From contig JARPAQ010000093.1 in assembly GCA_029460375.1 (NCBI GenBank), forward strand, positions 1 through 6,421: a DNA stretch of 6,421 nucleotides, written 5' to 3'. This document shows positions 1 to 5,358 of the stretch, piece after piece. The stretch comes from Nitrososphaerota archaeon. Its GTDB lineage: Archaea > Thermoproteota > Nitrososphaeria > Nitrososphaerales > JACPRH01. A model generated the notes under the pieces. The model was not told where the DNA came from and searched no databases. It saw only the letters and a program-made list of their open reading frames with translations. Position 1 is the first letter of the stretch. The number at the start of each line of letters is the position of its first letter. Position numbers and translations under genes: made by a program.

Positions 1-675
1 CATATGTATCCCGGCACAACTTCAGGCTCAGTCCATGTAGATGGCGCGAATATAGCGGAAACATCGATAACCGAGGTGGCGAAGAAGGTGGGCTTTGTCT
101 TCCAAAACCCTGAGAACCAGATATTCATGTTCTCTGTAGAACGAGATGTAGCCTTTGGGCTTGAAAACCTTGGGGTGCCGCGTGATGAGATGCGGGAACG
201 GGTCGATTGGGCGATTCAACTCTTGGGTATAGAGCATTTAGCTGGACGTGCTCCGCATGAACTTTCAGATGGTCAGAAGCAGAGGGTCGCCTTGGCAGGA
301 GTGTTAGCTATGAAACCCAGTGTGCTGATTCTTGACGAGCCGACTTCGCTTCTCGATCCCTCTACTGCATTTGAGCTGGTGGAGGTAGTGGAGATGCTCA
401 ATGACGAGCTTGGATTGACAGTCATCGTGGTCGAGCATAGACTCGACCTGCTGGTTCATGCAGCTACGAGGATCATCTGTATGGATAACGGTAAGCTGCT
501 CTACGACGGTTCACCGCGGAGGATCTTGGCAGAGAAGGAGCTCCCCATCATTGGGATAAGTGTACCTACAACTGCTCGCCTCCATAACCTCTTAAAGGAT
601 GAAGAGATAGATCTGAAAGAACTCCCACTCTCAACAATAGAGCTGACCAAACGGCTCAACGTGATGCTGAAATGA
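1..675 (+). CDS. ECF transporter ATPase subunit (EcfA/CbiO-like), N-terminus cut by window edge
   Basis: This is a cytoplasmic ABC ATPase that would power uptake by an energy-coupling-factor transporter, paired with the ATPase encoded next. The frame is open from base 1 (a His codon precedes the Met at position 4), and the Walker A motif is absent because it lies left of the window. The Met at 4 is therefore internal, not the start. Numbering from that Met, the Q-loop FQNPENQIF is at 33-41, the ABC signature LSDGQKQR at 87-94, Walker B VLILDEPTSLLDP at 107-119 with the catalytic Glu, and the switch His at 145 in VVEHRLD. The FQNP Q-loop and the DEPTSLLDP ending are typical of EcfA/CbiO proteins. 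The signature reads LSDGQ rather than LSGGQ, a tolerated change. Its TGA stop overlaps the next ATG (ATGA), indicating translational coupling. The substrate cannot be told from this subunit. Confidence 0.93.
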   Translation, partial: HMYPGTTSGSVHVDGANIAETSITEVAKKVGFVFQNPENQIFMFSVERDVAFGLENLGVPRDEMRERVDWAIQLLGIEHLAGRAPHELSDGQKQRVALAGVLAMKPSVLILDEPTSLLDPSTAFELVEVVEMLNDELGLTVIVVEHRLDLLVHAATRIICMDNGKLLYDGSPRRILAEKELPIIGISVPTTARLHNLLKDEEIDLKELPLSTIELTKRLNVMLK

Positions 676-1487
676 TAGAGTTCTCATCTGTCGACTTTGA
701 ACACCCGAACGGCGTAATGGCGCTTAGAGGGATCAATCTCCAGATAAGGACAGGCGAAGTGACAGCGATAGTCGGAGAGAACGGAGCTGGTAAGACAACT
801 CTTGTCAAGCATACTAATGGTCTCCTGAAACCTACTCATGGGAAAGTGTCGGTCTTCGGAGTAGATACACGTAAAGAGAGCGTAGCCCACCTATCTAAAC
901 GGATAGGAGTAATCTTTCAGAACCCTGATCATCAGCTCTTCTCAGACAGTGTTGAGAACGAAATAAAGTTCGCTCTAACGAACTTCGGCTTCCAAGAAGA
1001 TGTAATAGCCAACAGGTTGAACTGGGCTCTGAACTTCTTTGACCTAGAAAAGTATAGGTCTACATCCCCTATGCTTCTAAGCGGCGGCGAAAAGAAGCGG
1101 CTGTGCATAGCATCGGTCTTAGCTTGGGATCCTGATGTCACGATTCTTGACGAGCCGACTGTGGGTCAAGACTTTGTTCAGAAGGAGCGGCTTATGAATA
1201 TGATTCAGATGCTTGTATCTCAAGGCAAGACCGTTGTAATAGTCTCGCACGACATCGAGTTCATCTGGCCTCTACAGCCCAGAGTCGTAGTTATGGCTGG
1301 GGGGAAGATTTTAGCCGACGGCAGAGCTGAAGATATATTTCGTAACGAGGAGATTCTGAGAAAGGCTAGGCTGATAAAGCCGCAGCTCCTCGACCTAGCG
1401 GATGGATTAAGGGTAAAGCCGGCAGGAGCTTTTCCGAATGTATACGACGCCAAGCGATGGCTGATTCATAGATTGAAGAGTGAGTAA
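672..1487 (+). CDS. ECF transporter ATPase subunit, second of the pair (EcfA-like)
   Basis: This complete 271-residue ABC ATPase should form a heterodimer with the upstream ATPase beneath the EcfT membrane subunit, coupling ATP hydrolysis to uptake of a vitamin or metal ion. Walker A GENGAGKTT is at residues 35-43, the Q-loop FQNPDHQLF at 82-90, the signature LSGGEKKR at 136-143, Walker B VTILDEPTVGQD at 156-167 and the switch His at 193 (VSHD). DEPTVGQD followed by a Lys-rich helix is a familiar ECF ATPase pattern. The C-terminal 60 residues form the usual extension after the nucleotide-binding domain. The ATG overlaps the previous stop by four bases, and the TAA stop lies two bases before the EcfT start, so the three genes form one operon. 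All catalytic residues are intact. The family call is sure; the substrate is unknown. Confidence 0.95.
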   Translation: MIEFSSVDFEHPNGVMALRGINLQIRTGEVTAIVGENGAGKTTLVKHTNGLLKPTHGKVSVFGVDTRKESVAHLSKRIGVIFQNPDHQLFSDSVENEIKFALTNFGFQEDVIANRLNWALNFFDLEKYRSTSPMLLSGGEKKRLCIASVLAWDPDVTILDEPTVGQDFVQKERLMNMIQMLVSQGKTVVIVSHDIEFIWPLQPRVVVMAGGKILADGRAEDIFRNEEILRKARLIKPQLLDLADGLRVKPAGAFPNVYDAKRWLIHRLKSE

Positions 1488-1492
1488 CATTG
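1478..1492 (+). promoter_or_regulatory. Ribosome-binding site and TTG start of ecfT
   Basis: GAGTGAG at 1478-1484 contains GTGA, complementary to the archaeal 16S rRNA 3' end (SD consensus GGAGGTGATC), six bases before TTG at 1490. It overlaps the stop region of the upstream ATPase gene. This decides the TTG start, since no ATG exists in frame between the upstream stop and the conserved DPRVKLL region. Confidence 0.55.
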
Positions 1493-2221
1493 CAGTGGAT
1501 TGCTCAAGGATTCATATTTAGACACACAGCCTCTCCATACCACCAGCTAGATCCTCGTGTAAAGCTCTTGATAGCTGTGGAACTTTTCACGCTGGCACTT
1601 CTTGTAGGTTCTCTCCTCGAAGTCGCTGTAGCCCTATCAGGAGTATTTGTTATAGCAGGTGTTTCGAAGATTCTTCGAAGAATGAGCCGCACACTCACCT
1701 ATACCCTTATTTTTGCAGGTATGATATTCGGTATCAACCTTCTCGTCGGCTACCCGCTTATAGACTCTATGGTCATAGCTGTCCGATTCATCGCTATAGT
1801 CGGCTCCACCTCTGTATTCTTTCTGACCACGCCTCCTGACGAGTTGGAACTTGTTATGAAGTGGTTTCGTCTTCCGCGTGATTTGATCTTCGCCTTTGTC
1901 ACAGCAGTCAGGTTTGTACCTGTCTTGATGATGGACGCTCTCCAAATAATGGACGCTCAGAAGTCGAGGGGACTGGAGCTGCAGAAGGGGAATATCTTTT
2001 CAAGGTTCAGACGTTTCATACCTATCCTAATCCCCCTTATAGTGGACGCCGTCATCAGGAGCGGAGAACTTGCTGAGGCTATGGAATCTAGGGCATATGG
2101 TGCTGTAAAGAATCCTACCAGCATATACGTTCTATGTGTGAAGCGGCGTGATACCTTTGCAACTGTATTAAGTATCACATTAATGGTGCCTGCAATATAC
2201 CTATTTCTATCCGTAATATAG
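1490..2221 (+). CDS. ECF transporter transmembrane coupling protein EcfT (CbiQ-like)
   Basis: This 243-residue membrane protein links the two ATPases to a substrate-binding S component in an energy-coupling-factor transporter. The family motif DPRVKLL is at residues 21-27. Hydrophobic segments are seen near 26-58, 69-89, 93-113, 131-147 and 222-243. TTPPDEL at 113-119 is also typical. Two Arg-containing coupling motifs that dock in the ATPase grooves are present: AQKSRG at 156-161 and AMESRAYG at 197-204. The start is TTG at 1490: an in-frame TGA lies three codons upstream (1481-1483), there is no nearby ATG, and GTGA at 1480-1483 gives a ribosome-binding match about six bases away. The stop is TAG. 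No S component follows; the strand switches at once, so the S gene must lie upstream of the window or elsewhere, as is common in group II ECF systems. Confidence 0.93.
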   Translation: MQWIAQGFIFRHTASPYHQLDPRVKLLIAVELFTLALLVGSLLEVAVALSGVFVIAGVSKILRRMSRTLTYTLIFAGMIFGINLLVGYPLIDSMVIAVRFIAIVGSTSVFFLTTPPDELELVMKWFRLPRDLIFAFVTAVRFVPVLMMDALQIMDAQKSRGLELQKGNIFSRFRRFIPILIPLIVDAVIRSGELAEAMESRAYGAVKNPTSIYVLCVKRRDTFATVLSITLMVPAIYLFLSVI

Positions 2222-2269
2222 TCGTTTGGCTGTAGGTGCAGCACCGCATCGTAATGTGGGGAAAATTAG
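2222..2269. other. Convergent intergenic spacer between ecfT and SIS gene
   Basis: This 48-base gap separates two converging genes. It contains a short inverted repeat, GGTGC-A-GCACC at 2235-2245, that can form at most a 4-bp stem with a 3-base loop. On the - strand a short T-run (AATTTTCCCC) follows the SIS stop. Nothing here is a convincing terminator, although archaeal termination needs only T-rich tracts, and the + strand meets TTATTCTTTTA at 2270-2280, just inside the SIS gene. Confidence 0.3.
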
Positions 2270-2890
2270 TTATTCTTTTAGGGTCTCGTCGCGCTCGTGG
2301 GTCTTAGCTATTATACTTCCTTCTATCTCTTTATGCATCCCTATGGCGCTGAGAAGGGTCTCTTGGAAGAGGTAAGCGTAGAATTCGAACTCTCCTCCCC
2401 CGTAGAAGGAGGGGCGTTCATTGAGCTGTGCTTCTAGGTAGCTCCACCCCTTCCCCTTCTCCATACCGCCGGGTAGAATGATTACTACATCTGAGTTCTT
2501 GACCAGCATCGAGTCTGTGTATGATGTAAGTGAAACTATTTTGGCGCCCAGTTTACGGGCCTTCTTTGCCACTTCCACAACTTCTGAAGTATCACCGGAG
2601 CCTGATATCAGAAAGATCATATCGTCGGGGGCTATGACCTTCTTTATCACGTCGCCTAAGAAGAAGACTGGTTTGAAGTCAAAGTGGCTCAGACGTAGAG
2701 AGAAGCAGACAGCTATAGCGCCTGATCTACCTTTTCCGTATACGTGGATTGCTGAGCATTTCTCGACAATATCATATATCTTGTCTATCTTCTCCCGTTG
2801 CTCCTCGATTATACTGGGAAATTTATCGGAATATTTCTTCATTATTTTTGCGTATTCAAGCGTTTCATCAGAGAAGTGGTGAAGCTTCAC
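2270..2890 (-). CDS. SIS-domain sugar-phosphate isomerase-like protein (6-phospho-3-hexuloisomerase family)
   Basis: This 206-residue single-SIS-domain protein is about the length of archaeal 6-phospho-3-hexuloisomerase (PHI), which interconverts hexulose 6-phosphate and fructose 6-phosphate in the ribulose monophosphate pathway used by many archaea to make pentoses. The phosphosugar-binding loops are visible: YGKGRSG at 51-57 and ISGSGDTSE at 95-103, followed by the alternating beta/alpha pattern AKKARKLGAKIVSLT. The N-terminal 45 residues form a long helix, as in PHI. The C-terminal part departs from what I recall of PHI: GGGEFEFYAYLFQET replaces a GTxFE-type helix, and KTHERDE stands where RHxxLE is expected, so substrate and reaction are uncertain. 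The start is GTG at 2890, downstream of a good TATA box; no strong ribosome-binding site is seen. There is no formaldehyde-fixing partner (HPS) next to it. Confidence 0.8.
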   Translation of the reverse strand: MKLHHFSDETLEYAKIMKKYSDKFPSIIEEQREKIDKIYDIVEKCSAIHVYGKGRSGAIAVCFSLRLSHFDFKPVFFLGDVIKKVIAPDDMIFLISGSGDTSEVVEVAKKARKLGAKIVSLTSYTDSMLVKNSDVVIILPGGMEKGKGWSYLEAQLNERPSFYGGGEFEFYAYLFQETLLSAIGMHKEIEGSIIAKTHERDETLKE

Positions 2891-2925
2891 AACGAGTCGG
2901 CCCGTGACCTACGACTACATATGGA

Positions 2926-2941
2926 CTATTTAATTTTTCCT
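2926..2941 (-). promoter_or_regulatory. BRE/TATA promoter of the SIS gene
   Basis: On the - strand the sequence reads GGAAAAATTAAATAG: a purine-rich BRE-like GGAAAAA followed by an AT-rich TATA box, AATTAAATAG. The expected transcription start about 25 bases downstream would fall near 2905, leaving a leader of about 15 bases before the GTG at 2890. The spacing supports that start. Confidence 0.6.
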
Positions 2942-2960
2942 TTTTTTGTTGAATACTTTC

Positions 2961-2975
2961 ATCTTCTTCGAAGAT
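2961..2975. repeat. Inverted repeat in the divergent promoter region
   Basis: ATCTTC (2961-2966) and GAAGAT (2970-2975) form a perfect 6-bp inverted repeat around TTC, with TTCGAA at the right side. It lies about 25-35 bases upstream of the SIS-gene TATA box and could be an operator for a dimeric regulator, or chance in AT-rich DNA. No second copy is seen in the intergenic region; a similar TTCTTCGAAGAA occurs inside ecfT (about 1671-1682), which weakens the case. Confidence 0.25.
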
Positions 2976-3053
2976 TTGTTCGATTGAAATGCATAGCTCC
3001 CAAAGGACATATATTCCGACACCTAACAAGGCTGTTCAATTTCACATTATAGG

Positions 3054-3070
3054 GTGAAAAGATTAATACT
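3054..3070 (+). promoter_or_regulatory. Candidate BRE/TATA promoter of EF-2 gene
   Basis: GTGAAAAG followed by ATTAATACT resembles a BRE plus TATA element. Transcription would start near 3090-3095, leaving a leader of about 15 bases before ATG at 3108. The TATA match is imperfect, and ATTATAG at 3046-3052 is an alternative. The 217-base gap at 2891-3107 must contain the EF-2 promoter since the neighbour is divergent; no other gene or RNA is seen in the gap. Confidence 0.4.
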
Positions 3071-3096
3071 CGAAAAAATCTCCTCTGAGATCAAGT

Positions 3097-3110
3097 GTGA
3101 TAACAAGATG
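3097..3110 (+). promoter_or_regulatory. Ribosome-binding site and ATG start of EF-2
   Basis: GTGAT at 3097-3101 matches the core of the archaeal SD consensus GGAGGTGATC, six bases before the ATG at 3108-3110. The peptide encoded from that ATG, MPRYKSTTEVMKII, matches the N-terminus typical of archaeal EF-2, which fixes the start even though the frame is broken 23 codons later. Confidence 0.65.
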
Positions 3111-5330
3111 CCGCGCTACAAGTCCACAACAGAAGTTATGAAAATCATAGGCAAAAAAGACCAGATCAGGAAACTGTAGGACAACTCCGTCCGCAGCCTG
3201 TATTTCGGGGTCATTGCCCACGTAGATCACGGAAAGACCACTATGTCAGACTCTCTTCTGGCAGCGTGTGGTATGCTCTCCCCGTCAGTAGCGGGCCAAG
3301 CCTTAGCCCTAGACTACATGGATCTCGAGCAGACAAGGCAGATGACCATCAAAGCCGCCAACGTCACCCTCTACTATGAGACCAAGGGCAAGGGGTACGT
3401 TATGAACATGATAGACACGCCGGGCCACATAGACTTCACAGGCAGGGTGACACGAAGCCTCAGAGCCATAGATGGCGCGATCGTGGTCAGCGACTCTGTT
3501 GAAGGTATTATGACTCAGACAGAGACTGTCACTAGGCAGGCTCTGGAAGTACGTGTACGTCCAGTCCTTTTTATAAACAAGATTGATCGGTTGGTGAAAG
3601 AGCTGAGACTCACTCCAGATAAGATGCAGGAGTGGTTAGCTAACATCATCAGCGACTTCAACCGGCTGATATCCATCTATGCTGAGCCGGAGTATCGAGA
3701 GAAGTGGAAGGTGAATATACAGGACAGTAGCGTGGCTTTTGGTTCTGCTAAGGATAGGTGGGCTTTTACTTTCGACTTGGCTAAGGAGACCGGTGTCAAG
3801 TTTAGCGACATATATGACGCGTATGTTAATGATAAGGTTGATGAGCTGAGGGCGAAGATACCTTTACATGAAGCGGTATTGAGTATGGTGATAAAGCATC
3901 ACCCTCCGCCGCACGTAGCGCAGTCTTACCGAATACCGGTTATTTGGAAGGGTGACCTGAATTCGGATATTGGACAAGCTCTCTTGAAGTGTGATGATAA
4001 AGGGCCTGTAATTATGATGGTGACCAACATCGTCGTAGATCCTCAGGCCGGCGTAGTCGCTGTCGGTCGACTCTTCTCCGGAACCGTTGAAAGCGGTATC
4101 AGTCTTAGCCTCATATCTGAGAAGAGGCTTGGGCGAATCCAGTCTGTGAATATGTTTATGGGACCTTACCGTGAAATTGTGGATAAATTGTATGCTGGTA
4201 ATATCCCGGCGCTGCTTGGTCTGGAGTACGCTCGGGCTGGTGAGACTCTTTCCACGATCAAGAATATTCATCCTTTTGAGAGTATAAGATATGTTTCTGA
4301 GCCGGTTGTCACCATAGCTGTCGAGTCGAAGCATCCTCGTGAACTTCCTAAGCTCGTAGATACTTTGAGGAGGCTGAGCATAGAGGATCCGAATCTTGTG
4401 GTTAAGATAAACGAGGAGAGTGGAGAGATGCTAATGTCCGGTATGGGTGTTCTCCACCTCGAGATAGCGACTACTCTCTTGCAAGAGGACGGTCTTGAAA
4501 TCGTTACTTCTGAACCCCTTATCAACTACCGTGAGACTATTCAGGGGAAAGCTGGACCCATTATGGCGAAGTCGCCTAACAGACATAACAAGATATTCAT
4601 ACGTATCGAGCCGCTTACCCCTGAAGTTATTGAGCTGATACGGACAGGTAAGATAAACGAAAATATGGATAAGAAGGAGATGGCGAAGATTCTTAGGGAG
4701 CAAGGCTGGGATACTGACGAATCTAAGAATGTTGTCGCCATGGATGAGCGTGGAAACATGTTCGTAGATGCTACCAAAGGTGTCCAGTTCCTGCAGGAGT
4801 CTCTGGACTCTATGAGGGCAGGGTTCACCGACGTGATGATAAACGGCCCCTTAGCATACGAGTACTGCAGAGGCTTCAAGGTTATACTGCATCACTATGT
4901 ACCGCACGAAGACCCTGCGCACAGAACATACGCTCAGCTTATGCCTGCTACGAGAAGAGCGATACTGGGTGCTGCGCTATTGGCCAAACCTGTTCTGCTT
5001 GAACCTATATTGGGTATGGAGGTGAAGTGCACTTCGGAGCTGATAGGTGCGGTTGCGAGTGTGATTTCTTCGAAGAGGGGGAAGATGTTGAACGTGGATC
5101 AGAAGGGTATTCTTACGTTAATTGACGGGGAGGTGCCAGCCTCCGAGACCTTCGACCTGTCTGAAGTTATGAGAGGAGCGACTGCTGGAAAGGCTATCTG
5201 GAACACTCACTTCAAGTTATGGTCACCCGCCCCTCAGTCCCTTATGGCAGGTCTTGTGTCGGAGATAAGGAAGCGTAAGGGTCTAGAACCAGAACCGCCG
5301 AAGCCTCAAGAGTTCATAGATAAAGAGTAG
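3108..5330 (+). CDS. fusA: Translation elongation factor 2 (aEF-2), split by a 30-nt BHB intron
   Basis: aEF-2 is the ribosomal translocase GTPase. The coding sequence is join(3108-3172, 3203-5330), giving 730 residues, normal for the family. Unspliced, the frame hits TAG at 3177-3179. In mature numbering: P-loop AHVDHGKTT at 27-35; switch I with RQMTI (Thr70), the thaumarchaeal-type form of RGITI; G3 DTPGH at 93-97; G4 NKID at 147-150; then domain II, and domains III-V with the conserved SPNRHNKI and RGATAGKAIWNTHFKLW. The diphthamide histidine is His595 in DPAHRTYAQ, where the usual Gly after HR is Thr. The C-terminus EFIDKE and TAG stop match the family end. Starting instead at the first long-frame ATG (3243) would lose the P-loop and give a dead protein. 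Codon use and conservation are otherwise those of a functional single gene, not a pseudogene. Identification is certain; the splice is inferred from sequence. Confidence 0.95.
3173..3202 (+). other. Archaeal bulge-helix-bulge intron inside the EF-2 gene
   Basis: A BHB motif, the substrate of the tRNA splicing endonuclease, can be drawn here. The central helix is exon CAGG (3167-3170) with intron CCUG (3197-3200). The 3-nt bulges are AAA (3171-3173) and UAU (3201-3203). The intron hairpin pairs CUGU (3174-3177) with GCAG (3193-3196) and GGAC (3179-3182) with GUCC (3189-3192), with A3178 bulged and a 6-nt loop. The exon helix is weaker: A3165-U3205, G3164-C3206, then GACC (3159-3162) with GGUC (3209-3212) across a small internal loop and a U-U mismatch. 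Cutting after the second base of each bulge removes 30 nt, including the in-frame TAG, and ligation makes codon AAU (Asn22), restoring QIRNFGVIAHVDHGKTT. The cut from structure and the cut from protein homology agree to the base. Confidence 0.9.
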
Positions 5331-5345
5331 CCCGCTGTAAGTGGG
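5331..5345. terminator. Hairpin after EF-2 stop, possible terminator
   Basis: CCCGCT (5331-5336) and AGTGGG (5340-5345) form a 6-bp stem with one G-U pair and a GTA loop, immediately after the EF-2 TAG. No strong T-tract follows (TTCAACTCTAATCTC), so it is at best a weak terminator or an mRNA 3'-end structure shared by the converging genes in this 28-base gap. Confidence 0.3.
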
Positions 5346-5358
5346 TTCAACTCTAATC

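Noticed and set aside
1661..1684. TTCGAAG repeat pair in ecfT
   Set aside because: It lies in coding sequence for a conserved stretch (SKILRRM) and needs no extra explanation.
2235..2245. GGTGC-A-GCACC as a terminator hairpin
   Set aside because: The real stem is at most 4 bp with a 3-base loop and there is no T-tract; chance is likely.
2478..2882. + strand ORF of 134 codons
   Set aside because: It lies entirely antisense within the SIS gene, whose motifs are clear.
2798..3052. Small + strand ORF of 84 codons
   Set aside because: It overlaps the SIS gene antisense and runs through the divergent promoters; the translation shows no recognisable domain.
2891..3107. tRNA or CRISPR repeats in the divergent gap
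   Set aside because: I found no cloverleaf, TTCRA-type T-loop or repeated units; only promoter-like AT-rich sequence and one short inverted repeat.
3864..4334. - strand ORF of 156 codons within EF-2
   Set aside because: It is antisense to highly conserved EF-2 coding sequence, and its composition looks like a reading-frame shadow.
3243..5330. EF-2 starting at ATG 3243 as the real gene start
   Set aside because: This would drop the P-loop (AHVDHGKTT) encoded just upstream in the same frame, along with the typical MPRYKSTTEV N-terminus.
3108..5330. EF-2 as a pseudogene because of the TAG
   Set aside because: Everything else is intact and conserved, and one BHB excision restores the exact family sequence and length.
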